Assembly: GCA_025355105.1 (NCBI GenBank)
Contig: JANYAE010000052.1
Location: 1 to 64,000, forward strand
Length of the DNA: 64,000 nucleotides
Reading direction: 5' to 3'
Source: Pseudomonadota bacterium
GTDB lineage: Bacteria; Pseudomonadota; Gammaproteobacteria; Steroidobacterales; Steroidobacteraceae
The notes beneath the pieces were generated by a model, which was not told the origin of the DNA, did not search any database, and saw only the letters and a list, made by a program, of their open reading frames with translations. Below, one piece after another: positions 27,340 to 35,700 of the stretch (position 1 is the stretch's first letter; each line of letters starts with the position of its first letter). Made by a program: the position numbers and the translations under genes.

Positions 27340-27433
27340 TCGGAGTCATCGTATTCTGACACAGAAATGATTGTCAGACGCATTTACGCGTGTCAGAATC
27401 TTCCGGGCTCGGATCGCGGGAGGAGACTGCTTC
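27340..27433. promoter_or_regulatory. paaX-paaA intergenic control region with three TGTCAGA half-sites
   Basis: ATTCTGACA (27353-27361) is inverted relative to TGTCAGA (27372-27378) and TGTCAGAAT (27391-27399). The first and last form 9-base perfect arms; the first and middle form 7-base arms 10 bp apart; the middle and last are direct repeats 19 bp apart. A partial match to the enteric PaaX consensus (TGATTG ... GAATCT) is also present with shorter spacing. A good GGGAGGAG ribosome site (27418-27425) precedes paaA. Confidence 0.7.
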
Positions 27434-28432
27434 ATGTACACGCAGGGTCTGCTCGAGCAGGGCAGCAAGACGGTGACGGTCGCCGCGGTCGAGGACGCCG
27501 AGCGTCTGCAGCGCTTCGAGGCGAAGATCGACGCCGAGGAGAAGATCGAGCCGAAGGACTGGATGCCGGACGCCTATCGGCAGACGCTGATCCGCCAGAT
27601 CTCGCAGCACGCGCACTCCGAGATCGTCGGCATGCTGCCCGAGGGCAACTGGATCACACGCGCCCCGACGCTGCTCCGCAAGTCGATCCTGATCGCCAAG
27701 GTGCAGGATGAGGGTGGCCACGGCGCCTACTTGTACAGCGCCGCCGAGACGCTTGGCATTTCGCGCGCCGAGATGATCGACCAGCTGCTCGCGGGCAAGG
27801 CTAAGTACTCGAGCATCTTCAACTATCCGACGTTGAGCTGGGCCGACATCGGCGCCATCGGCTGGCTGGTCGACGGCGCGGCGATCATGAACCAGATTCC
27901 GCTGTGCCGTTGCTCGTACGGCCCGTATGCGCGGGCGATGATCCGCATCTGCAAGGAGGAAAGTTTCCACCAGCGCCAGGGTTACGACATCATGCTCAAG
28001 CTCGCGCGCGGCACCGTCGGACAGCGGCGCATGGCGCAGGATGCGCTCGATCGCTGGTGGTGGCCGTCGCTGATGATGTTCGGCCCGCCGGACGGGGCGT
28101 CGCAGCACACAGCGCTGTCGGTGCGCTGGAAGATCAAGCGCTTCACCAACGACGAGCTGCGGCAGAAGTTCGTCGACTTCACCGTCCCGCAAGCGAAGTT
28201 CCTCGACATCAGCGTGCCCGATCCCGATATGCGGTGGGACGAGGCCGCCGGCCAGCACCGTTTCGGCGAGATCAACTGGGCCGAATTCCACGAAGTCCTC
28301 AAGGGCAACGGTCCGTGCAACCGTGAGCGTCTGACTGCGCGCCGCAATGCGCACGACGCGGGCCGATGGGTCCGCGAGGCGGCGGCCGCCTATGCCGCCA
28401 AGCACACCGCGCGCAGCGTCGCCGCTGCCTGA
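27434..28432 (+). CDS. paaA: Phenylacetyl-CoA 1,2-epoxidase subunit PaaA
   Basis: Catalytic di-iron subunit of the multicomponent phenylacetyl-CoA epoxidase, which activates the aromatic ring as the 1,2-epoxide. The 332-residue length is normal. The two ExxH iron-ligand motifs are in [17 protein letters not shown] and [36 protein letters not shown] near the N-terminus is typical. ATG 27434 is preceded by a strong ribosome site; an upstream in-frame extension would run through the operator region. First gene of the rightward paa operon. Confidence 0.97.
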   Translation: MYTQGLLEQGSKTVTVAAVEDAERLQRFEAKIDAEEKIEPKDWMPDAYRQTLIRQISQHAHSEIVGMLPEGNWITRAPTLLRKSILIAKVQDEGGHGAYLYSAAETLGISRAEMIDQLLAGKAKYSSIFNYPTLSWADIGAIGWLVDGAAIMNQIPLCRCSYGPYARAMIRICKEESFHQRQGYDIMLKLARGTVGQRRMAQDALDRWWWPSLMMFGPPDGASQHTALSVRWKIKRFTNDELRQKFVDFTVPQAKFLDISVPDPDMRWDEAAGQHRFGEINWAEFHEVLKGNGPCNRERLTARRNAHDAGRWVREAAAAYAAKHTARSVAAA

Positions 28433-28450
28433 CGAGAAGGAGCCTCTAGC

Positions 28451-28741
28451 ATGTCCGACGCCCACGACTGGCCGCTCTACGAGATCTTCATCCGCGCCCG
28501 CGGCGGCCTCGACCACAAGCACGTCGGCAGCGTGCACGCCGTCGACGCGACGATGGCCGTCGAACACGCCCGCGACGTCTACACGCGCCGGCAGGAAGGC
28601 GTCAGTATCTGGGTCGTTCGCTCGGGCGACATCGTCGCGTCCGACCCGGCCGAGTCGGATTCGCTGTTTGAACCGGCGCGCGACAAGATCTACCGACACC
28701 CGACCTTCTATGACATCCCGAAAGAGGTCGAGACGCTGTGA
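28451..28741 (+). CDS. paaB: Phenylacetyl-CoA epoxidase subunit PaaB
   Basis: Small 96-residue subunit of the epoxidase, thought to bridge the two PaaAC pairs. WPLYEIFIRARGGLDHKHVG with the following SVHAVDATMAVEHARDVYTR and SIWVVRSGDIVASDPAESDS is unmistakable PaaB. It starts 18 bases after paaA with an AGAAGGAG ribosome site, and its stop overlaps the paaC GTG. The ending PTFYDIPKEVETL is also typical. Confidence 0.96.
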   Translation: MSDAHDWPLYEIFIRARGGLDHKHVGSVHAVDATMAVEHARDVYTRRQEGVSIWVVRSGDIVASDPAESDSLFEPARDKIYRHPTFYDIPKEVETL

Positions 28742-29523
28742 GCGCGCGTGCGGATGCCGGGGTGACGGTCGCGGTCCCGGACCGCGTGCGCCACCTGCTG
28801 CGCATCGCCGATACCAGCCTCGTGCTCGCGCAGCGCCTCGGCGAATGGGTCGGTCACGGGCCGGCGATCGAGGAGGACCTTGGGCTCGCCAACACGGCGC
28901 TCGACCTGCTTGGCCAGGCCCGCCTGCTGCTCGCGTACGCCGGCGAGCTTGAGGGGCGCGGTCGCAGCGAGGACGCGCTCGCGTTCCTGCGCGAGGAAGC
29001 CGACTTCCTCAACGCCACGCTCGCCGAGCAGCCGAATGGTGACTTCGGCGATACGATCGTGCGCCAGTTCCTGATCGACGCCTACCAGCTCGAGCTCTAC
29101 GAGCAGCTGATGACGTCGGCGGACCCGCGGCTCGCCGAGATCGCCGCCAAGGCCGTCAAGGAGACGCGCTACCATCTGCGCTTCTCGTCGGCGTGGCTCG
29201 TGCGGCTCGGCGATGGCACCGCGGAGAGTCACGGCCGCGTGCAGGGTTCACTCGACCGGCTTTGGCCGTTCACGCGCGAGCTGTTCGACGCGGACAATCT
29301 CGACCGCGCCATCGCTGTGGCCGGCATCGGCCCGCAGCTTGCAGCACTCGGCGCCGCCTGGTCGGCGCGCGTCGACGCGGTGCTGGCCGAGGCGATGCTG
29401 CGACGGCCGGCCGCGTCGCCGTATCGCTGGTACGGCAAGCAGGGCCTACACAGCGAGCACCTGGGCTACCTGCTGGCCGATCTTCAGCACCTGCAGCGCA
29501 CGCACGCCGGGGCGAGCTGGTGA
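28738..29523 (+). CDS. paaC: Phenylacetyl-CoA epoxidase structural subunit PaaC
   Basis: Structural di-iron-like partner of PaaA, 261 residues. It shows LLRIADTSLVLAQRLGEWVG, then EEDLGLANTALDLLGQARLL and KAVKETRYHLRFSSAWLVRL, which are typical of PaaC, and ends with KQGLHSEHLGYLLADLQHLQ. The GTG start overlaps paaB by four bases and the stop overlaps paaD in the same way. Together these overlaps keep the epoxidase subunits in fixed ratio. Confidence 0.96.
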   Translation: MSARADAGVTVAVPDRVRHLLRIADTSLVLAQRLGEWVGHGPAIEEDLGLANTALDLLGQARLLLAYAGELEGRGRSEDALAFLREEADFLNATLAEQPNGDFGDTIVRQFLIDAYQLELYEQLMTSADPRLAEIAAKAVKETRYHLRFSSAWLVRLGDGTAESHGRVQGSLDRLWPFTRELFDADNLDRAIAVAGIGPQLAALGAAWSARVDAVLAEAMLRRPAASPYRWYGKQGLHSEHLGYLLADLQHLQRTHAGASW

Positions 29524-30047
29524 ACGCGACCGCGCGACGTGATGCAGCGGCGGCGGGCGACGATCGCGTGGCCGCGGCCCGCGTCGTGCTCGGCACCGTG
29601 CCCGACCCCGAGATCCCGGTGCTGTCGCTGGTCGACCTCGGCATCATCCGCTCGGTCGAGGTCGGCTCGGACGGGGCCCTGGAGATCGGTGTCTCGCCGA
29701 CCTACTCGGGTTGCCCTGCGACAGCCGTCATACGCGCGGATATCGTCGCCGCGCTCGCAGCGGCCGGGTTTGCGGCCGCCCGCGTCCGCGACGTGCTGTC
29801 GCCTCCCTGGACCAGCGACTGGATCAGCACCGATGGGCGCCGCAAGCTCGCCGCCTACGGCATCGCGCCGCCGCCGGCGCCGGTTGCGAGCGTGCGCGCG
29901 CTCGTGAACACGGAGCCGAACCCGGCCTGTCCACGCTGCGGCTCGGCGGATACCGAGCTGCTCAGCGAGTTCGGCTCGACCCCCTGCAAGGCGCTGCATC
30001 GCTGCCGCGCGTGCCTCGAGCCCTTCGACCGATTCAAGTGCATCTGA
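29520..30047 (+). CDS. paaD: PaaD, DUF59/zinc-ribbon maturation protein
   Basis: A 175-residue protein needed for phenylacetyl-CoA epoxidase function, probably in Fe-S or metal-centre assembly. The N-terminal MIP18/DUF59 domain contains VPDPEIPVLSLVDLGIIRSV and VSPTYSGCPATAVIRADIVA with the conserved Cys. The C-terminus is a four-Cys zinc ribbon (CPRCGS ... CKALHRCRAC). The GTG start at 29520 overlaps the paaC stop. Confidence 0.95.
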   Translation: MNATARRDAAAAGDDRVAAARVVLGTVPDPEIPVLSLVDLGIIRSVEVGSDGALEIGVSPTYSGCPATAVIRADIVAALAAAGFAAARVRDVLSPPWTSDWISTDGRRKLAAYGIAPPPAPVASVRALVNTEPNPACPRCGSADTELLSEFGSTPCKALHRCRACLEPFDRFKCI

Positions 30048-30060
30048 CGCGCCCGATACC

Positions 30061-31125
30061 ATGCTGACCTTCCATCCGCTCGCGCTTCGCCGCCGCACGC
30101 CGATCGCCGAGGACGCGGTCTGCCTCGAGTTCGCCCCGCCGCCGCCGCTTACCGACGCTTACCGCTTCGACGCCGGGCAGCACCTCGCGGTGCGCGCCTT
30201 GCTCGGCGGCCGCGAGCTGAGGCGGACCTACTCGATCGTGAGCCCGGCCGGCGGCGATCTGCGGATCGGCGTCCGCGTGCAGGGAGAAATGTCGCGTTAC
30301 CTCGCCGAGGGACTTCGGATCGGCGACACCCTCGAGGCGCTCGAGCCGACCGGCCGCTTCCGCCCGACCATCGAGCCGGCCCGCTCGAAGTCCTACGTTG
30401 CGTTGGCCGCCGGCAGCGGCATCACGCCGGTTCTCTCAATCGTCTCGACGGTGCTCGCGGCGGAGCCCGGCAGCCGCGTGTTCCTCGTCTATGGCAACCG
30501 CGCAATCGGCCGAACGATGTTTCTCGACGAGCTGCTCGCCCTGAAGAACCGCTTTCTCGAGCGCCTGACGGTGCACTGCGTGATGAGCCGGGAACCGCAG
30601 GACGTGGAGCTGCTGAACGGCCGGCTCGACGCCGCCCGGCTGCGTGAGTTCGCGCGCTCCGAGTTCGATCCGCTGCGGGTCGACGAGTTCTTCATCTGCG
30701 GGCCAGGCTCGATGGTGAAGGAGCTGTCGGCGACGCTGCGCGAGCTCGGCGCCGGGGGCAAGATCCACATCGAACGCTTTGCGGTCGACGGCGGCGGCAA
30801 AGCCGCCGCGGCACCGTCGGCTGCCGCCGCCGGCGCGCGCGACACCGGCGCCGAGGTGGCGGTCACGATTGATGGCCGCCAGCGCGCGTTTCGCATGGTC
30901 GCCGGGCGGACGATTCTCGAGTCCGCGGAAGCTGCGGGGCTCACGCTGCCGTATTCATGCCGCGCCGGCGTCTGCTCCACCTGTCGTACGAAGGTCGTCA
31001 GCGGCACGGTGACGATGGACCGCAACCAGGCGCTAGAGGACTGGGAGGTGCAGGCCGGCTTCGTGCTCTGTTGCCAGGCCCGCCCGACGAGCGATCGTAT
31101 CGAACTCAGCTACGACGAGAAGTAG
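30061..31125 (+). CDS. paaE: Phenylacetyl-CoA epoxidase reductase PaaE
   Basis: NAD(P)H-dependent flavoprotein reductase that feeds electrons to PaaA, 354 residues. The FAD domain has RRTYSIVSPAGGDLRIGV; the nucleotide domain has LAAGSGITPVLSIVSTVL and DEFFICGPGSMVKELSATL; the C-terminal plant-type ferredoxin has YSCRAGVCSTCRTKV plus a later CCQA Cys, giving the 2Fe-2S ligands. It follows paaD by 13 bases, closing the paaABCDE block. Confidence 0.96.
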   Translation: MLTFHPLALRRRTPIAEDAVCLEFAPPPPLTDAYRFDAGQHLAVRALLGGRELRRTYSIVSPAGGDLRIGVRVQGEMSRYLAEGLRIGDTLEALEPTGRFRPTIEPARSKSYVALAAGSGITPVLSIVSTVLAAEPGSRVFLVYGNRAIGRTMFLDELLALKNRFLERLTVHCVMSREPQDVELLNGRLDAARLREFARSEFDPLRVDEFFICGPGSMVKELSATLRELGAGGKIHIERFAVDGGGKAAAAPSAAAAGARDTGAEVAVTIDGRQRAFRMVAGRTILESAEAAGLTLPYSCRAGVCSTCRTKVVSGTVTMDRNQALEDWEVQAGFVLCCQARPTSDRIELSYDEK

Positions 31126-31130
31126 GACGC

Positions 31131-31919
31131 ATGAGCTACCAGTCGATCCTGTTCTCGGTCGCCGATGGCGTCGCGCGCCTGACGCTGAATCGCCCCGATA
31201 AGCTCAACAGCTTCACGTCGGCGATGCATGGCGAGGTCCGCGACGCACTCGGACGCGTGCGCGCCGAGGGCGCGCGTGTGCTGGTCCTGACCGGCGCCGG
31301 CCGCGGCTTCTGCGCCGGCCAGGACCTCAGCGACCGGACCGTCGCGCCGGGCGGCAAGGGCACCGATCTCGGCGAGTCCATCGAGCGCAACTACACGCCG
31401 CTGATCATCGCGCTGCGGGCGCTGCCGATGCCGGTCATCGCCGCCGTCAATGGTGTCGCGGCCGGCGCGGGAGCGAACCTCGCGCTGGCCTGCGATCTGG
31501 TCGTCGCGGCGCGCTCAGCCTCATTCGTTCAGGCGTTCTGCCGGCTCGGACTGGTACCGGATTCCGGCGGTACGTGGAGCTTGCCGCGGCTCGTCGGCAA
31601 CGCGCGCGCCCTGGGTCTTGCGCTGCTCGGCGACAAGCTACCGGCGCAGCAGGCGGCGGAGTGGGGGCTGATCTGGCGCTGCGTCGAAGACGCCGATCTC
31701 GGCGGCACTGTCGATGCGCTCGCGGCGCAGTGCGCCGCCGCGCCGACGCTCGGCCTCGCAAAGACCAAGCAGGCGATTTACGGCGCCTGGGACCGCACGC
31801 TCGCCGAGCAGCTCGACGTCGAGCGCGACATGCAGCGCGAGCTCGGCTGGTCGGAAGACTACGCCGAGGGCGTGGCTGCGTTCATCGAGAAGCGCGCGCC
31901 GCGCTTCGCCGGTCGCTGA
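31131..31919 (+). CDS. paaG: Epoxyphenylacetyl-CoA (oxepin-forming) isomerase PaaG
   Basis: A 262-residue crotonase-fold isomerase that converts the ring epoxide to oxepin-CoA and also acts on a later unsaturated intermediate. NRPDKLNSFTSAMHGEVRDA, GRGFCAGQDLSDR and GLVPDSGGTWSLPRLVGNAR are characteristic; the Asp in LVPDSGG is the catalytic residue known from PaaG, while the hydratase Glu pair is absent, as expected. Start ATG 31131 lies five bases after paaE. Assignment as paaG rather than another crotonase rests on these motifs and position. Confidence 0.92.
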   Translation: MSYQSILFSVADGVARLTLNRPDKLNSFTSAMHGEVRDALGRVRAEGARVLVLTGAGRGFCAGQDLSDRTVAPGGKGTDLGESIERNYTPLIIALRALPMPVIAAVNGVAAGAGANLALACDLVVAARSASFVQAFCRLGLVPDSGGTWSLPRLVGNARALGLALLGDKLPAQQAAEWGLIWRCVEDADLGGTVDALAAQCAAAPTLGLAKTKQAIYGAWDRTLAEQLDVERDMQRELGWSEDYAEGVAAFIEKRAPRFAGR

Positions 31920-31922
31920 GCG

Positions 31923-32384
31923 ATGGTGCCGGTGAAGCCATCGCGGCGGGACCTACAGGCGCTTGCCGAGCGCTCGGCGAAGGCACTCTACGATCCGGAC
32001 CGCGCCTCGCAGGCGCTCGGCATGCGCATCACCTCGATCGCACCACAGCGTTGCACCGTCAGCATGACGGTCCGCGCCGACATGACCAACGGCCACGCCA
32101 TCTGCCACGGCGGCATCATCTTCACGCTGGCCGACAGCGCTTTCGCCTTTGCCTGCAATTCCGAGGGCGAGGCCACTGTCGCGGCGACCGGCAGCATCGA
32201 CTTCCTCGCCGCCGCGCGCGAGGGCGACACGCTGGTGGCTGCCGCGCACGAACGTTGGCGCGGCGGCCGCAGCGGCATCTACGAGGTGACAATCACGAAC
32301 CAGGTCGGCGCGACGATCGCGCTGTTCAGGGGCCGTTCGCACCGGGTCGGCAACCGTTCGTCCACCACCCAGGACCCATCATGA
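31923..32384 (+). CDS. paaI: Hydroxyphenylacetyl-CoA thioesterase PaaI
   Basis: A 153-residue hotdog-fold thioesterase that relieves CoA sequestration by hydrolysing dead-end phenylacetyl-CoA derivatives. The signature GHAICHGGIIFTLADSAFAF contains the HGG and Asp of the PaaI active site, followed by FLAAAREGDTLVAAAHERWR. It starts three bases after paaG and its stop overlaps the paaJ ATG. Length and motif both match PaaI. Confidence 0.93.
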   Translation: MVPVKPSRRDLQALAERSAKALYDPDRASQALGMRITSIAPQRCTVSMTVRADMTNGHAICHGGIIFTLADSAFAFACNSEGEATVAATGSIDFLAAAREGDTLVAAAHERWRGGRSGIYEVTITNQVGATIALFRGRSHRVGNRSSTTQDPS

Positions 32385-33586
32385 CCGAGGCGTTCATCTG
32401 CGACGCGACCCGCACCCCCATCGGGCGCTACGGCGGCGCGCTGTCGGCGGTACGCACGGACGACCTCGCCGCGGTACCGATCCGGGCGCTGATGCAGCGC
32501 AACCCGTCGGTGGACTGGGCTGCGGTCGACGACGTCGTGTACGGTTGTGCCAACCAGGCCGGCGAGGACAATCGCAACGTCGCGCGTATGGCGGCGCTGC
32601 TCGCGGGCCTGTCGAGCTGCGTGCCCGGCGTGACGCTGAATCGCCTCTGTGGCTCCGGCCTCGACGCGGTGGCGAGCGCGGCACGCATGATCCGGACCGG
32701 CGAGGCAGAGCTCGTCATCGCAGGCGGCGTCGAGAGCATGAGCCGGGCACCGTACGTGACATCGAAGGCCGACAGCGCCTTCGGCCGCGACGTGCAGATG
32801 TTCGACACAACCATCGGCTGGCGCTTCGTCAACGCGTTGCTCAAGAAGCAGTACGGCGTCGACTCGATGCCCGAGACGGGCGAGAACGTCGCGGCGGAGT
32901 TCAAGGTTGCACGTGCGGACCAGGATGCCTTCGCGTTGCGTAGCCAGACGCGCGCCATGCGCGCCCAGGCAGACGGCACGTTCGCCGAGGAAATCACAGC
33001 CGTGACAGTCCCTGCGCGCAAGGGTGAGCCGGTCGTCGTCAGCCGCGACGAGCACCCGCGCGAGACCTCGCTCGAGGCGCTCGCCAAGCTCGGCACGCCG
33101 TTCCGTGCCGGCGGCACGGTAACCGCGGGCAACGCCTCCGGTGTCAACGACGGCGCCTGCGCGCTGCTGCTGGCGAACGAGGCGGCGATGCGGCGCTACG
33201 GGCTGACGCCTCGCGCCCGGGTCGTCGGTGCGGCGGTCGCCGGCGTCGAACCGCGCCTGATGGGGATCGGGCCGGCGCCCGCGACGCAGAAACTGCTGGC
33301 GCGCCTCGGGCTCAAGATCGGCGACCTCGACGTCATCGAGCTCAACGAGGCCTTCGCCGCCCAGGCGCTCGCCGTCACGAGATTGCTGGGATTGGCGGAC
33401 GATGCCGCGCACGTCAACCCGAACGGCGGAGCGATCGCGTTCGGCCACCCGCTCGGCATGAGTGGTGCGCGCCTCGCCACGACCGCGACCTATCAGCTAG
33501 CGCGCAGCGGCGGCCGCTATGCACTCTGCACGATGTGCATCGGGGTCGGCCAGGGCATCGCGGCCGTGCTCGAGCGGGTCCGGTGA
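32381..33586 (+). CDS. paaJ: 3-oxoadipyl-CoA/3-oxo-5,6-dehydrosuberyl-CoA thiolase PaaJ
   Basis: Thiolase catalysing the two cleavage steps of the phenylacetate pathway, 401 residues. The nucleophile region is [20 protein letters not shown], the His region [20 protein letters not shown] and the second Cys region [31 protein letters not shown] at the N-terminus is typical of PaaJ/PcaF thiolases. Both ends are four-base overlaps (ATGA with paaI, GTGA with the next gene). Confidence 0.95.
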   Translation: MTEAFICDATRTPIGRYGGALSAVRTDDLAAVPIRALMQRNPSVDWAAVDDVVYGCANQAGEDNRNVARMAALLAGLSSCVPGVTLNRLCGSGLDAVASAARMIRTGEAELVIAGGVESMSRAPYVTSKADSAFGRDVQMFDTTIGWRFVNALLKKQYGVDSMPETGENVAAEFKVARADQDAFALRSQTRAMRAQADGTFAEEITAVTVPARKGEPVVVSRDEHPRETSLEALAKLGTPFRAGGTVTAGNASGVNDGACALLLANEAAMRRYGLTPRARVVGAAVAGVEPRLMGIGPAPATQKLLARLGLKIGDLDVIELNEAFAAQALAVTRLLGLADDAAHVNPNGGAIAFGHPLGMSGARLATTATYQLARSGGRYALCTMCIGVGQGIAAVLERVR

Positions 33587-35700
33587 CCGAAACGCTTCCC
33601 AATCCGGTGTCCGTGACGCGCTTCGGCACCGTCGCGCTGGTCGAGATCGAGAACCCGCCAGTCAACGCTTTGGCGCTGCCGGTCCGCGCCGCGCTGCTTC
33701 AGGCGATCGAGGCGCTCGACGGCGACGTCGGGGTCGCGGCGATCGTCATCCACGGCCGTGGCAGGCACTTCATCGCCGGGGCCGACGTGCGGGAATTCGA
33801 TGCCCCGCCGCGCCCGCCGTTGCTCAACGACGTGCTGTTGCGGCTGGAGGCTTGCGGCAAGCCGGTGATCGCCGCGCTGCACGGCACGACCCTCGGCGGC
33901 GGCGCGGAGCTGGCGCTGGCGAGCCACTACCGATGCGCGACGCAGGACCTGTCCTTCGGCTTTCCCGAGGTCAGGCTCGGCCTGCTGCCGGGATCCGGCG
34001 GCACCGTGCGACTGCCGCGCCTCGTCGGCATCGAGAAGGCCCTCGAAATGATGACCGGTGGCACGCCGGTCGGATTCGCCGCGGCGGTGTCGCTCGGGCT
34101 TGTCGATCAGGAGGTCGCGGGAGACCTGCGCGATGGTGCAATCGTCTACGCCCGCGAGCTCGTCCGCGCCGGCGCTCCGGTCCGGCGCGTCTGCGACCGG
34201 GGGCTCGCCGCGCCGGGCGCGTCCGCCTTCTTTGGCGACTACCGCGCCACGCTGTCGCCGGCCGCAGTGCGCGTCCCGGCGACCCTGCGCATCGTCGAGG
34301 CCGTGGAATTCGCCGCCGCGCAGCCGTTCCGCGCGGCGCTGGCCCGGGCCCGCGCGCTGTTCGAGGAATGCCGCGTCTCGAGCGAGTCGAAGGCGCTGCG
34401 GCACTTGTTCTTCGCGGAGCGCGTCGCGTCGGTGCCCGGTGCGCGCGACATCGGGCGCATCGGTGTCGTCGGCGCAGGCACGATGGGTAGCGGCATCGCG
34501 ATCAGCGCCGCGAGCGCCGGCTTCGACGTGACGCTCGTGGACACGAAGCCCGAGGCCGTGGCGGCGGGGATCGCGCGGATTCACAAGGCTTTTGCCGAGG
34601 CGGCGCGCAAGGGCCGGATGACGGCCGCGGCCGCGGCCGCCGCGACCACGCGTGTCAGCGGCGAGAGCGATCTCACGGCGCTCGCCACCGCAGACCTAGT
34701 GATCGAGGCGGTGTTCGAGAACCTAGCCGTCAAGCGCGAAGTCTTCGCGCGCCTCGGCGCGGCCTGCCGCGCGGGTGCGGTGCTCGCGACCAATACGTCG
34801 ACGCTCGACGTTGAGGTGATCGCGGATGCCAGCGGTCGCCGTGGGGACGTGGTCGGCATGCACTTCTTCAGCCCGGCGAACATCATGCGGCTGCTCGAGA
34901 TCGTCCGCGGCCGGGACACCGCACCAGAGGTGGTCGCGACCGCGCTCGCAGTCGGCCGGCGTCTCGGCAAGATCGGCGTGGTCGTCGGCAACTGCTTCGG
35001 CTTCGTCGGCAACCGCATGCTCTACGCCTATGGCCGCGAGCGCGAGCTGATGCTTCTCGAGGGCGCGCTGCCCGAGCAGATCGACCGCGCGCTAGAGGCC
35101 TTCGGCATGGCGATGGGCCCGAACGCGGTTGGCGACCTGGCCGGGCTCGATATCGGTTACCAGGTGCGTCGCGAGTGGCGCGATCGACCGGACGACCCGC
35201 GCTTCTATCGCATCTCGGACCTGCTGGTGGAGCAGGGGCGACTCGGGCAGAAGTCGGGCCGTGGCTTCTATCGCTACGAAACGGCTGTGCGCCGCGGCCA
35301 GCCTGACCCCGAAGTCGCGACACTGATTCGCGCCGAGTCCGCCCGGCTCGGGATCGCGCGCCGCGAGATCGGCGACCCGGAGATCGTCGAGCGCTGCATG
35401 CTCGCGCTCATCAACGAGGGCGCGCGGATCCTCGACGAACGGATCGCGGCGCGCAGCGCCGACATTGACGTTGTCTGGTGCAACGGCTACGGTTTTCCGC
35501 GCCAGCGCGGCGGGCCGATGTTCTACGCCGACACGCTCGGTTTACCGCACGTGCTCGAGCGCGTCGGGCACTACGGTGCGACGCTCGGCGCCCGCTACTG
35601 GCAACCGGCCGGGCTTCTCGAGCGGCTGGCGCGCACCGGTGGCTCCTTCGGCAGCTGGCGCGACGAGGCGGCGGCCGGTCGCGGTCAGGCAAGCGCATGA
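33583..35700 (+). CDS. Fused enoyl-CoA hydratase / 3-hydroxyacyl-CoA dehydrogenase (PaaF-PaaH role)
   Basis: A FadB-like 705-residue fusion. Residues about 10-190 are a crotonase domain with [14 protein letters not shown] and both catalytic Glu positions (in [11 protein letters not shown] and [14 protein letters not shown]). From about 300 comes an NAD-binding dehydrogenase domain, [20 protein letters not shown], with [19 protein letters not shown] (catalytic His) and two C-terminal dehydrogenase domains ending near [14 protein letters not shown]. In E. coli these activities are separate (PaaF, PaaH); here one protein within the operon probably does both. No other PaaH candidate is present. 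GTG start 33583. Confidence 0.93.
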   Translation: MTETLPNPVSVTRFGTVALVEIENPPVNALALPVRAALLQAIEALDGDVGVAAIVIHGRGRHFIAGADVREFDAPPRPPLLNDVLLRLEACGKPVIAALHGTTLGGGAELALASHYRCATQDLSFGFPEVRLGLLPGSGGTVRLPRLVGIEKALEMMTGGTPVGFAAAVSLGLVDQEVAGDLRDGAIVYARELVRAGAPVRRVCDRGLAAPGASAFFGDYRATLSPAAVRVPATLRIVEAVEFAAAQPFRAALARARALFEECRVSSESKALRHLFFAERVASVPGARDIGRIGVVGAGTMGSGIAISAASAGFDVTLVDTKPEAVAAGIARIHKAFAEAARKGRMTAAAAAAATTRVSGESDLTALATADLVIEAVFENLAVKREVFARLGAACRAGAVLATNTSTLDVEVIADASGRRGDVVGMHFFSPANIMRLLEIVRGRDTAPEVVATALAVGRRLGKIGVVVGNCFGFVGNRMLYAYGRERELMLLEGALPEQIDRALEAFGMAMGPNAVGDLAGLDIGYQVRREWRDRPDDPRFYRISDLLVEQGRLGQKSGRGFYRYETAVRRGQPDPEVATLIRAESARLGIARREIGDPEIVERCMLALINEGARILDERIAARSADIDVVWCNGYGFPRQRGGPMFYADTLGLPHVLERVGHYGATLGARYWQPAGLLERLARTGGSFGSWRDEAAAGRGQASA

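Noticed and set aside
27374-28699. A 441-codon minus-strand frame opposite paaA and paaB
   Set aside because: Antisense to certain paa genes and without recognisable domains; a by-product of GC-rich codon use. The same applies to the frames opposite paaZ (36411-37736) and the TonB receptor (40712-42583).
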